NCBI RefSeq assembly: GCF_000374485.1
Contig: NZ_KB894494.1
Location: forward strand, 248,001-312,000
DNA from: Algicola sagamiensis DSM 14643
GTDB taxonomy: Bacteria; Pseudomonadota; Gammaproteobacteria; Enterobacterales; Alteromonadaceae
Direction of reading: 5' to 3'
Length of the DNA stretch: 64,000 bases
Shown in pieces: positions 53,483 through 61,093 of the stretch (its first letter is position 1; each line of letters opens with the position of its first letter). The notes under the pieces are model-generated. The model had not been told where the DNA came from and ran no database searches. It worked only from the letters and a program-made list of their open reading frames with translations. The translations under genes were made by a program, and so were the position numbers.

Positions 53483-53740
53483 GGTACCACCGAGGTACCA
53501 CCACTTTGATTTTTTGAAATCTCTCCAGCCCTTGGTACTACTGGCCTATATCTATATTTATATATAAAGGTACCAGGTACCACCTATATAAAGACTTATA
53601 TAAATTTAAATAGATAGATCTACGCTCGCGTATAGGGTTTGATTTCGGTGGTACCGTGGTACCTTTTGGAGAAAAGCTCTGATTTTATTGCATTTTTTAA
53701 AGGTACCACTGTTACCTTTTGGTGGTACCTCGGTGGTACC
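53483..53740. repeat. GGTACC iteron array, copy A
   Basis: Nine exact GGTACC hexamers (starting at 53483, 53494, 53569, 53576, 53650, 53658, 53702, 53724, 53735) and one GGTACT (53534) lie within 258 bp. The spacing is about 11, 40, 35, 7, 74, 8, 44, 22 and 11 bases. Between them are an AT-rich stretch (CTATATCTATATTTAT) and a TACGCTCGCGTA palindrome. Copy B at 61473 has the same order and spacing. No coding capacity is apparent. Confidence 0.95.
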
Positions 53741-53813
53741 TTTTTAGAATTCGGCGCATGGAGCAAGCGTTTTGAACAACTCAAAATCTAGAACATTGCG
53801 TTTAACCAGACTC

Positions 53814-53856
53814 TCGCTCAGCGTAGATAAACTGTACCACTTTTTAGGGCAAAAAA
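53814..53856 (+). repeat. 43-bp direct repeat, left copy
   Basis: This segment is identical to 55775-55817. It starts TCGCTCAGCG, contains TGTACCAC and ends in GGGC followed by six A. The two copies bracket the toxin-immunity pair. A short palindrome, GGAAGATATCTTCC, follows the left copy. Confidence 0.95.
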
Positions 53857-54059
53857 AAGGAAGATATCTTCCGATTTTGAAAAAAGGTTGGCACATCACC
53901 CGAAACCCCACATCCCAAAATCTGTATGTTTTTAATCCAAATCACTGAGTTTCAATACATTATTCACAAACTGACTTGCATTCATTTACATACATCGGTA
54001 CATTCCTAGGTCCGTATCGTACAGCCCTCCATGAAACAAGAATTAAAAGAAGTTTTGAT

Positions 54060-55235
54060 ATGGATTTTGAATTTAAAGAATACCCCTATGTTGGTCTTTC
54101 AGGACCACTCTGTCACGGCTATGTGATGTATTGCAATTTCGGGGTCCCGCATCTGTTTTGTAAAGTCGAACACATTCCAGACGACCCGGCACTGCCTTTA
54201 CCCATGGTAGAAATGACACTGGTGACAGGTTACTACGCGGAACGGTTTATTGATAAACTGCATCCTTGGCTGAACCCACCCAGCCTACTGAATCACGTAT
54301 ATCGCTATGTCACCAGCAGTGTGACGGGTGCCAACAGTGAGAAACAGAGATATCAAACCATCGTAGATGCTTTGTATTATCGGCGCTGCGTGCTGATCAA
54401 ACTTGTCGATCCACTGGAGGTCGCGAAAGAGCGCAGAGCGCTCAAGCAACTCCAAAAGAGCGATAAGACTCGAAGTGCGAAGCCAGAGAAGATCCCAGGC
54501 CGCACCAGTGGCGCAGACCTACCACCCCCGCCTCAACGCACAATCACCGATGAACAAGCGGCGAGAGTGAGGCACAGCGGCAATATCCCAGCGCCAGCGG
54601 AACCCGCTCAACCAGAACGACCTGAGGCGCAGAAGGTTGAGAAGAAAGGCAAACTTGGTTTTGGTAAAAAGAAAACAACGCAGAAGCAAGAAAAGGCTGT
54701 TGTTCAACTTGATGCGGGTAAAGCTTCTGAGGTTAAAAACGCGCGTGGAAGTTGGAATAAGGAACTTGAAGATCCGAAACCAAATACCATCTATGAAGTC
54801 ACATCAACACATGATGGTCAACCCGCCACATATAAATATGAAACCGACGACCAAGGTCGAACCGTCCGTGTTACGGGTAAATTAAAACGTTCAGCGATTA
54901 CGGATCAAAAAGAACGTGATAAGATGCACCGTAATCAGAGTACACAGAGTAAATATGGCGGTGATGATCCCGACTACGATGGGGGGCACTTGATCGCGAC
55001 GCTATTCCAAGGGCCAGCGGAGAAAGTTAACCTTGTCCCTCAGCTCTCCAAGCAAAATCGTAATGGCGATTGGCGGAAGATGGAGAAGAAATGGAGTCAA
55101 GCACTCAAAGAAGGTGATGAAGTTGAGGTTGAGATCATTGCGAAATACGAAGGGAGTAGCCGTACACCTTCTATGCTGCAAACAGAGTACTCAATTAATG
55201 GTGGACCACCAATATCTGAAAGCTTTAAAAATTAG
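54060..55235 (+). CDS. Polymorphic toxin with C-terminal DNA/RNA non-specific endonuclease domain
   Basis: From the ATG at 54060 the protein is 391 aa. The C-terminal 130 residues are an Endonuclease_NS_2-type domain: DPDYDGGHLIATLFQGPAEK with the catalytic DxGH, then VNLVPQLSKQNRNGDWRKMEK carrying the metal-binding Asn. The central part is a Pro-, Lys- and Gln-rich linker. The N-terminal 130 residues (EYPYVGLSGPLCHGYVMYC, CKVEHIPDDPALPLPMVEMT) are a domain I do not recognise; it could be the delivery or docking domain. There is no signal peptide. It is transcribed against the surrounding phage genes, followed nine bases later by its immunity gene. Confidence 0.87.
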   Translation: MDFEFKEYPYVGLSGPLCHGYVMYCNFGVPHLFCKVEHIPDDPALPLPMVEMTLVTGYYAERFIDKLHPWLNPPSLLNHVYRYVTSSVTGANSEKQRYQTIVDALYYRRCVLIKLVDPLEVAKERRALKQLQKSDKTRSAKPEKIPGRTSGADLPPPPQRTITDEQAARVRHSGNIPAPAEPAQPERPEAQKVEKKGKLGFGKKKTTQKQEKAVVQLDAGKASEVKNARGSWNKELEDPKPNTIYEVTSTHDGQPATYKYETDDQGRTVRVTGKLKRSAITDQKERDKMHRNQSTQSKYGGDDPDYDGGHLIATLFQGPAEKVNLVPQLSKQNRNGDWRKMEKKWSQALKEGDEVEVEIIAKYEGSSRTPSMLQTEYSINGGPPISESFKN

Positions 55236-55244
55236 GCCATTATA

Positions 55245-55715
55245 ATGGATTTAAATAACATACAAACGATTGATGATTTATACGAATACATTGGCCATGG
55301 TATTTATGAAGCTCTTCCTGAAGAGTGGCATGAGGCATGGACAAGCGTATCAATTTTTAGTTCTGGTAACAGGATCCAGTCAAGAAGTGGGTTCAAGCTT
55401 AACCAAGAAACTCATTACTTTAACGTAAATAAAATAGATGGTTTGCTGAGAGATGATAGAGATATCCATGAAGCATTTTATCTACTATTGAAATTTATGA
55501 GAAAGGATGAAAATGATATTCCTTGGAATAAGGCACGCTTTTGGATGAATGAAGATGGTGATTTCTCCATTGACTTCAAATTTGATGAAGATTTTGCTTG
55601 GTATAACTCCATTGAAGCTGATAGTGATGAGTTTAAAAAGCTAAATTCAAAAGAAATGGATCAGATTGAATCATGGGAAGGCCTCCCGGAAGATGCTCCT
55701 AGATCCTGGCGTTAA
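55245..55715 (+). CDS. YezG-type (DUF600) immunity protein
   Basis: This 156-aa acidic protein has the DUF600/YezG pattern: an N-terminal helix (IQTIDDLYEYIGHGIYEALP), PEEWHEAWTSVSIF, and the acidic end FWMNEDGDFSIDFKFDEDFAWYNS. YezG-family proteins neutralise nuclease toxins carried at the end of polymorphic toxins. It lies nine bases after the endonuclease gene and probably binds its nuclease domain. Confidence 0.85.
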   Translation: MDLNNIQTIDDLYEYIGHGIYEALPEEWHEAWTSVSIFSSGNRIQSRSGFKLNQETHYFNVNKIDGLLRDDRDIHEAFYLLLKFMRKDENDIPWNKARFWMNEDGDFSIDFKFDEDFAWYNSIEADSDEFKKLNSKEMDQIESWEGLPEDAPRSWR

Positions 55716-55728
55716 TATGCCTTTCTCT

Positions 55729-55760
55729 TGCAGCCCATGAGGGCTGCACCTTCTTTAATT
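55729..55760 (+). terminator. Terminator of the toxin-immunity unit
   Basis: TGCAGCCC (55729-55736) pairs perfectly with GGGCTGCA (55741-55748) around ATGA, followed by a pyrimidine/T-rich tract. It lies 13 bases after the immunity stop. Confidence 0.75.
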
Positions 55761-55774
55761 CTTGAACCTTGTAT

Positions 55775-55817
55775 TCGCTCAGCGTAGATAAACTGTACCA
55801 CTTTTTAGGGCAAAAAA
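55775..55817 (+). repeat. 43-bp direct repeat, right copy
   Basis: Identical over 43 bases to 53814-53856 and in the same orientation. It directly follows the toxin-immunity terminator, so the repeat pair encloses a unit of about 1.96 kb. Confidence 0.95.
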
Positions 55818-55857
55818 GCGCCAAATCTGTCGCTTTTAGAAAAAACATGTTTTCCTG

Positions 55858-56892
55858 CTATAAACCCCACTTTATACCACCCTCTTCATTTGCTTCCTTA
55901 AACATACCCTCTCCAGGCGCTACAAGCTGTATAAATATCTGACTACCCAGATAAAACCGAAATATCAGATCATCATCTTGGCTAAGAGACTTTATAATTG
56001 AGTTTACAGTCATGGAATCACCGCAAATGATTGTATTAAACTGGCCGTCGGTGTTTTTTAGTTCGGCTGTTGTTTCAATTAGTAGTACTTCACTTCGGTT
56101 ATAAACCTTTATGTTGCAATCAAAATCTTCATCAAAAAGCAATGGCTCCCATACAACCCAAAACAAAAATACTTTATCAAAAGCCTCTTCAAAATTACTC
56201 TCACTTGCAATAACAATAAAATGAACAACATTTAATTTCCCGTCGATTTTAAACACAAACCTTCTACGGATTTCAGTCTTTCCAGGTACAGGAGTCCATA
56301 AACTAAAATCAATCTCTCCATCACGCAAAGGTTTGATGCCTAATTGACTCTCCGTTAATTGCATGGGGGAAGCATCAGCATCATTGTTAGTTTGAACTGA
56401 ATCATGCTGAGACGTTAATATTTTTTCATGCTCTGTATTAACTGACCTTAAATAATTTTCGTCTTTCTTAACTTCTTTATAGTTTTCAATGATATGTTTT
56501 GCAACATCTATAGGGTTTCTAATGCCAAAATAGGATGTTAATACTTGAGCATTTGTGAATGAAATATCAGGCTCAATCCCTGCCTGTCTTAATTGAGCAG
56601 TTAAATACCCAAGTTCACCGGGTATAGGAGTGTAAATTAGATGGTGAATGATAATTAAATCACCGAATAACTGGAGGTCGTTCCCTCCCTCGGGATCTAT
56701 TTTATTAACAACATCTTCCGCAACGCGCCTATCTAAACGACCTAGAATAATTTTTATTAACCTAGATCCTAACCCAAACTCTACCGCCGCTAATGCAATA
56801 ACTCTGTCAATATTTGCAGTCGACCATTTCCAAAAGACAACCAAAACAAGCGAAATTATTGCTACAAGAAACATTATGATAATTTTGAACAT
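55858..56892 (-). CDS. Membrane-anchored protein of unknown function (344 aa)
   Basis: A start at 56892 with AAGGA seven bases upstream gives a protein with one N-terminal transmembrane helix (IIIMFLVAIISLVLVVFW). A helical region follows (VIALAAVEFGLGSRLIKIIL, VAEDVVNKIDPEGG), then a polar linker (about 165-180) and a beta-rich C-terminal domain (TEIRRRFVFKIDGKLNVVHF to LIFRFYLGSQIFIQLVAPGEG). I recognise no family. It reads leftward, is A/T-richer in codon use than the tail genes by eye, and lies in the phage cargo interval next to a toxin system and a restriction system. A conversion or defence role is possible. Confidence 0.65.
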   Translation of the reverse strand: MFKIIIMFLVAIISLVLVVFWKWSTANIDRVIALAAVEFGLGSRLIKIILGRLDRRVAEDVVNKIDPEGGNDLQLFGDLIIIHHLIYTPIPGELGYLTAQLRQAGIEPDISFTNAQVLTSYFGIRNPIDVAKHIIENYKEVKKDENYLRSVNTEHEKILTSQHDSVQTNNDADASPMQLTESQLGIKPLRDGEIDFSLWTPVPGKTEIRRRFVFKIDGKLNVVHFIVIASESNFEEAFDKVFLFWVVWEPLLFDEDFDCNIKVYNRSEVLLIETTAELKNTDGQFNTIICGDSMTVNSIIKSLSQDDDLIFRFYLGSQIFIQLVAPGEGMFKEANEEGGIKWGL

Positions 56893-57118
56893 TCCAACAT
56901 CCTTATCACGCTGATATTAGGTACTACTATTAACTGCTTTGAAATGATTAAGATCAGATGTAGCATGGCACAGCAATCACTTGATTTGTAAAACGCCTGC
57001 AAAAAAGTTATCAAACTATATGTTTTGATTATTTACATAATTTTCAGGAAATAGGCAGTTCTGGTATTTATAGTTTTGCTCCAATTGCCTTCCCACAAAC
57101 ATAGAATTGGTAATGGTC

Positions 57119-57250
57119 TTACCAATCATCAGAAAGCATGTCTTTCCCAAAATAATTTCCATAGAATTTAGAGAGTTGTGGATCAGTTATACCTATACAA
57201 AAAAAGCCAAAACACAGTAGGTGGTTGTAATTATAAGATTCATTTTTCAT
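57119..57250 (-). CDS. Possible 43-aa protein coupled to the HTH gene
   Basis: A short frame starts in the last codons of the 59-aa HTH gene (11-base overlap) and reads MKNESYNYNHLLCFGFFCIG, then ITDPQLSKFYGNYFGKDMLS and DDW. The overlap suggests translational coupling. No separate ribosome site is visible, and an 8-bp hairpin (57106-57126) overlaps its stop. It may be a genuine small protein or the leftover end of a decayed gene. Confidence 0.35.
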   Translation of the reverse strand: MKNESYNYNHLLCFGFFCIGITDPQLSKFYGNYFGKDMLSDDW

Positions 57251-57419
57251 GTTCTAGTTTAAATAGAATAAGCCTTTGGAGATAATGAGGAGGTTCTTTC
57301 TCACCTTGTAACCAACTTTGAATAGTGCGATGAGGAACTCCGTAGAGTATTTCACACAGCTCTTTTTGAGTTATATCCAATCTTTCTTTTTCGCTGTTGA
57401 GTTTTTTAGAGAATTTCAT
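57240..57419 (-). CDS. 59-aa helix-turn-helix protein, candidate controller of the R-M system
   Basis: The frame from the ATG at 57419 reads MKFSKKLNSEKERLDITQKE, then LCEILYGVPHRTIQSWLQGE and ends in a basic/hydrophobic helix. The segment DITQKELCEILYGVPHRTIQSW is an XRE-type helix-turn-helix. It is divergent from the methylase gene, and the palindrome at 57443-57457 lies between them. Small HTH proteins in this position (C proteins) commonly control methylase and nuclease expression. The start has a weak ribosome site. Confidence 0.7.
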   Translation of the reverse strand: MKFSKKLNSEKERLDITQKELCEILYGVPHRTIQSWLQGEKEPPHYLQRLILFKLEHEK

Positions 57420-57434
57420 ATATCATTAATGCTC

Positions 57435-57464
57435 TTGACTAAACGCACTCAGTGCGTAAAATAT
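57435..57464 (+). promoter_or_regulatory. Methylase promoter with palindromic operator
   Basis: TTGACT (57435-57440) is a good -35 box; 17-18 bases on, AAAATA/AAATAT (57458-57464) can serve as the -10. The spacer is almost filled by a perfect palindrome ACGCACT-C-AGTGCGT (57443-57457). A protein bound there would block RNA polymerase, so this is a plausible operator for the divergent HTH protein or the methylase itself. Confidence 0.7.
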
Positions 57465-57501
57465 TTATCTCACTGTAGGCATCATAACAAAAGGTCCATA
57501 T

Positions 57502-58632
57502 ATGGGTAAGCCATCTCTTTTCTCATTTTTCTCAGGTAGTGGTTTTTTAGATTTGGGATTCGAACATAATGGCTTCGATGTGTTATTTGTTAATGAATTT
57601 CATAAGCCTTTTCTTGAAGCATATGAATACAGTAGAGAAAGGTTCAAAATCGATAAGCCTATATACGGCTATGCAAACATAAGCATTGAAGATTTACTAA
57701 GTGGCGAAAGTACTAGTAAGTTCAATCAGATAATTGGAGACGCAAAACTAGGCGATCAATTAATAGGCTTCATTGGAGGCCCTCCATGCCCTGACTTTTC
57801 CGTAGGTGGTAAGAACAAAGGAAAAGATGGTGAAAATGGCAGGCTAACAAGTGTGTATATTGATCTAATTATTAAGCACAAACCTGACTTTTTTATTTTT
57901 GAAAATGTTAAAGGGTTATGGAGAACTCAAAAACATAGAAAGTTCTATGATGAAATGAAGAAAAAGCTTTGTGAAAATGGATTTTTGATCACAGATAGAC
58001 TAACAAACTCTATCGAGTATGGTGCCCCTCAAGATAGAGACCGGATATTACTCTTTGGGATTCGTACAGAAATAGTTGATTGCAAATCAAATGAAGAACT
58101 AGAAGAGCTATTTAAATGGGAAAGTGAAATTAAATTCTCTAGGAAACAAGTTTTTGAAGATATATGCTGGCCCAAAAAAGATGTATATAGAGAGGATAGC
58201 ACGCTTGAAAAGCCATCACAGATAGAAGGCTTTTCTGAATTAACAGCTGAGTATTGGTTTAGAAAAAACTCTGTTGAAAAACATCCAAATGCTTTTCACT
58301 TCTTTAAACCAAGAGCTGGCCTGTCTAAATTTCAGGTAATTGAAGAAGGGGATGATTGTAAGAAGTCATTCAAAAGGTTGCACCGATGGAGATTTTCACC
58401 AACAGCGGCATACGGCAATAATGAAGTTCATCTTCACCCCTATAAAAGCAGGCGTCTATCTGCCGCGGAAGCTTTAGCTATACAATCACTACCTAAGGAG
58501 TTTTCTTTACCGGCTCATATGTCCTTAACTAATATGTTTAAAACAATCGGTAACGGTGTCCCATACCTAGCAAGTGCAGGACTAGCACGTACAACACACA
58601 ACTTCTTAACACAATATGTTATCAATAAATAA
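57502..58632 (+). CDS. Type II DNA (cytosine-5) methyltransferase
   Basis: The 376-aa enzyme methylates cytosine C5 using SAM. Motif I is FSFFSGSGFLDLGFEHNGF, motif IV IGGPPCPDFSVGGK with the catalytic Cys, motif VI FFIFENVKGL, motif VIII GAPQDRDRILLFGI and motif X IGNGVPYLASAGL. The target-recognition region lies around residues 200-310. AGG eight bases upstream supports the start. It converges with the restriction enzyme gene with an 11-base overlap. Its A/T-rich codons differ from the phage structural genes, suggesting separate acquisition. Confidence 0.94.
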   Translation: MGKPSLFSFFSGSGFLDLGFEHNGFDVLFVNEFHKPFLEAYEYSRERFKIDKPIYGYANISIEDLLSGESTSKFNQIIGDAKLGDQLIGFIGGPPCPDFSVGGKNKGKDGENGRLTSVYIDLIIKHKPDFFIFENVKGLWRTQKHRKFYDEMKKKLCENGFLITDRLTNSIEYGAPQDRDRILLFGIRTEIVDCKSNEELEELFKWESEIKFSRKQVFEDICWPKKDVYREDSTLEKPSQIEGFSELTAEYWFRKNSVEKHPNAFHFFKPRAGLSKFQVIEEGDDCKKSFKRLHRWRFSPTAAYGNNEVHLHPYKSRRLSAAEALAIQSLPKEFSLPAHMSLTNMFKTIGNGVPYLASAGLARTTHNFLTQYVINK

Positions 58633-59509
58633 TTATTTCTGATAATGCACTTTCTATTTCATTGATATTATCTATGGAAAAAACATGATCGACAGCTGCC
58701 TGAGGGATACTCTGCACATTTGTAATAGAATGTGTTGCAACTGTTTGTAGCCCTTCTCGATCAGCTTTTGTGACACTTTGAGAAGCTGCATAATACTTTA
58801 AGCCTATAGGTTCGATAATCCAGTCTCTGGTTTGTAAGTGAACATAGAGAGCTTTCAGGAGAGAACCTTCATGTGCTAATTGCAGCCTCCTATCAGGTCT
58901 CAGGCTCGTCTTAACAGAGAAATAACCGACTATATTATTAAAATTACATTTCCCTATAAAATGCTTATAACACTCTTCCAAATATCGTATGTTTTGGGGA
59001 GTAACTTGCGTAATAGGCTCTTCATCCAAAGAGGGTAGCTTATCTTCATCAATGTCTAGAATGACAAAGTCTGGATTTGACGTAATTAACTTAACATTAT
59101 TTGATTTTTCAACCTTTAGCCTAAGATCAACTAAATGGTTGTTAAGACCCTCAACATATAAAGACGCCAAGTCGGCTCTACTAATATTTGGTAATAAGAG
59201 CATCAACTGTCTTTTCTGATACTTTATTCTGTAATTCCATGCTTGAATGGCAATAAGCCACTCATACCAATCTCCATGGCAGTTGTTGAGCGCCCCTTGT
59301 GTCACTTTCGGGTGTTCACCTTTTACTTTTTTATCTATTTCTTTAAAAAGTTCCCTAAAAGAAGTGTCACTTCTGGGTAAAGCAAAATTTGTTAGAGAGC
59401 AAAAAGTTTCAACGTTTTTTATTGTTGGTTTTCCATTCTTATATTCTACTACTGAAGACATATACTTTTTCAATGTTCCTATTTTACAGAGTCTAAGATT
59501 CTGTATCAT
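58622..59509 (-). CDS. Type II restriction endonuclease, Cfr10I/Bse634I/NgoMIV-like
   Basis: This 295-aa protein has a PD...SxK...E active site: Pro146-Asp147 in SNPDFVILDI, Ser198-Val199-Lys200 in YFSVK and Glu214 in AHEGS, with Lys to Glu spaced 14 residues. An RPDR motif lies between (204-207). These features and this spacing are those of the Cfr10I/Bse634I/NgoMIV family, tetrameric enzymes that cut sites with a CCGG core. The family call is mine by motif, so the specificity is inference. The start could be the ATG at 59461. It converges with and overlaps the methylase gene. Confidence 0.8.
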   Translation of the reverse strand: MIQNLRLCKIGTLKKYMSSVVEYKNGKPTIKNVETFCSLTNFALPRSDTSFRELFKEIDKKVKGEHPKVTQGALNNCHGDWYEWLIAIQAWNYRIKYQKRQLMLLLPNISRADLASLYVEGLNNHLVDLRLKVEKSNNVKLITSNPDFVILDIDEDKLPSLDEEPITQVTPQNIRYLEECYKHFIGKCNFNNIVGYFSVKTSLRPDRRLQLAHEGSLLKALYVHLQTRDWIIEPIGLKYYAASQSVTKADREGLQTVATHSITNVQSIPQAAVDHVFSIDNINEIESALSEIIIY

Positions 59510-59542
59510 CAGGAATTTTTTTTCAATACTATGTCATTAAAT

Positions 59543-59917
59543 TCACACCAACCCCAACTCAGCCTTCTGCAACCAAAACTCAAAAACCCTACGCTCCATC
59601 CCAGCGCGACGCGCCCCGCAATAGCCATCCAACCCAAGGACATAGCGCACCCGCAAAACTTGAATACACTCGGTTCTGAGCTGTTCCACTCTCGAATCAA
59701 TCTCTTGGATATGGTGAGGTACGGATATCATATCCGCATGATGCGAAAACAGGTGTTTATCGGACTTGGACTTCAGCCCCAGACGTAATTGTTCTGCCAC
59801 TCTGGAGCAGGAAGAGCGGCGGGAATACCCCACCCCATACTCCTTACTCGCCCAGAAATGACCCCAGGTCGTTAACTCTCTACGCAGCGTCTTTAAGTTT
59901 TTCATTGGTGTATTCAT
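59543..59917 (-). CDS. Q: Putative antitermination protein Q-like
   Basis: The 124-aa protein has ELTTWGHFWASKEYGVGYSR near the start, then SVPHHIQEIDSRVEQL and a basic end with GLDGYCGARRAGMERRVFEF. The WG...GYS pattern and size recall the phage Q/DUF1133-type late regulators that let polymerase read through the terminator before the lysis genes. It follows an HTH gene and the phage methylase in one leftward operon. Family assignment is tentative; the genomic position supports it. Confidence 0.55.
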   Translation of the reverse strand: MNTPMKNLKTLRRELTTWGHFWASKEYGVGYSRRSSCSRVAEQLRLGLKSKSDKHLFSHHADMISVPHHIQEIDSRVEQLRTECIQVLRVRYVLGLDGYCGARRAGMERRVFEFWLQKAELGLV

Positions 59918-60107
59918 TCAAAGCATCATCAAACTTGATTTTGTATACCTTGGTGATCAAGCACACTACATCGAATAACTTTGGGGAGTGCTGATCTCTT
60001 TCCCATGCACCTAACGTCCTTGCGCTGATCCCATAAGCGCGTGCTGCATATTCTTGGGTCATACCGCGTCGCTTACGCCAATAACGTAAGAAATCACCCG
60101 TGATCAT
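59880..60107 (-). CDS. HTH (XRE-type) DNA-binding protein
   Basis: A 75-aa protein with a canonical helix-turn-helix: RKRRGMTQEYAARAYGISART, followed by LGAWERDQHSPKL. It overlaps the phage methylase by four bases and the Q-like gene by 38, so all are cotranscribed. It could be a repressor of the early operon or a small regulator like lambda Cro/CII. Its target sites are not identified. Confidence 0.85.
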   Translation of the reverse strand: MITGDFLRYWRKRRGMTQEYAARAYGISARTLGAWERDQHSPKLFDVVCLITKVYKIKFDDALNEYTNEKLKDAA

Positions 60108-61093
60108 GCCACATCTCCCAGGCCGATACTTTGCATAAATGTCGCGACCTCAATCCGTTTCCCAACCCACTTCAACACAGGCACTGCAATTGAATTCCCG
60201 ATGGCTTTACATCTCGGTTCATCTGTTGCGGGTTTGCCTCTGTATTGAATAAGGGTGTGGTGGTCTGGCATGCCCTGGGCGCGTTCCAACTCCAGTGGTG
60301 TTAATCGGCGGACATCATCACCAGGCGCATATACATAAAGGTTGGTGCAAACATCGTGACCAGCAAAATATGCGCTGTTTGTGGTGATCGTTCCTATCAC
60401 TCTATCGTTTGTGCTTTCAACTGCATGATCGTCTCCAATCGGAATGGAATTGGCTTTCGCATTTTTTTCACGCGCCTCAACACACCTTGGCAACACAGTG
60501 GACTCAAAAAGTACCGGCTCTCGATCGGACCAATCTCCAAAATGTGCAAAAGCGAAGACTCTTCGGCGTTGCTGTGGGACTCCGAAGAATTGAGCATCAA
60601 GCACACGCCATTCGACAAGCCCTTCTTTGCCGATTGCAAGGCCGGCGTTTCTCCATTTTTCGAAATCAATTCGAGCGCCTGAGAGTAGACGGATAACTTC
60701 TTGAAAGTCTGCGCCGTTGTTGCTGGATAGTCCGCCTGGGACGTTTTCCCATAATGCGAATCGCGTTCCGCAGTGTTTTCTGCACCATCGGATGATCTGG
60801 ATTGCGTTTCTAAATAAACCACTTCGCTGCCCATTCAGTCCCTCTCTTCTGCCACAAATGGATAGGTCTTGGCACGGAGAACCAAATACAACGATATCTA
60901 CCGGCCCAAGTTTCTTGATTGTTGATTCTGTGATTTGGGTGACATCGCCCAGGTTTGGAACACTGGGCCAACGCTCAGCAAGCACGGCACATGGGAAAGG
61001 TTCGATTTCAGAAAACGCAACAGGCTGCCACCCCAACGGCTCCCATGCCAGGCTAGCGGCTTCAACGCCACTGAACAGGGATAAATACCTCAT
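60104..61093 (-). CDS. Phage DNA (cytosine-5) methyltransferase, orphan Dcm type
   Basis: A 329-aa C5 methylase: motif I YLSLFSGVEAASLAWEPLGW, motif IV VVFGSPCQDLSICGR, motif VI ALWENVPGGL, motif VIII FFGVPQQRRRVFAFAHF and motif X AIGNSIAVPVLKWVG. No partner nuclease is adjacent; it lies in the early operon between the DUF5664 gene (four-base overlap) and the HTH gene. Phages use such enzymes to mask their DNA from host restriction. It is distinct from the R-M methylase at 57502. Confidence 0.94.
   Translation of the reverse strand: MRYLSLFSGVEAASLAWEPLGWQPVAFSEIEPFPCAVLAERWPSVPNLGDVTQITESTIKKLGPVDIVVFGSPCQDLSICGRREGLNGQRSGLFRNAIQIIRWCRKHCGTRFALWENVPGGLSSNNGADFQEVIRLLSGARIDFEKWRNAGLAIGKEGLVEWRVLDAQFFGVPQQRRRVFAFAHFGDWSDREPVLFESTVLPRCVEAREKNAKANSIPIGDDHAVESTNDRVIGTITTNSAYFAGHDVCTNLYVYAPGDDVRRLTPLELERAQGMPDHHTLIQYRGKPATDEPRCKAIGNSIAVPVLKWVGKRIEVATFMQSIGLGDVA

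Noticed and set aside
53483..53740. GGTACC arrays as a CRISPR array
   Set aside because: The repeat unit is a 6-bp palindrome at uneven spacing, spacers are shared between the two copies, and no cas gene is present.
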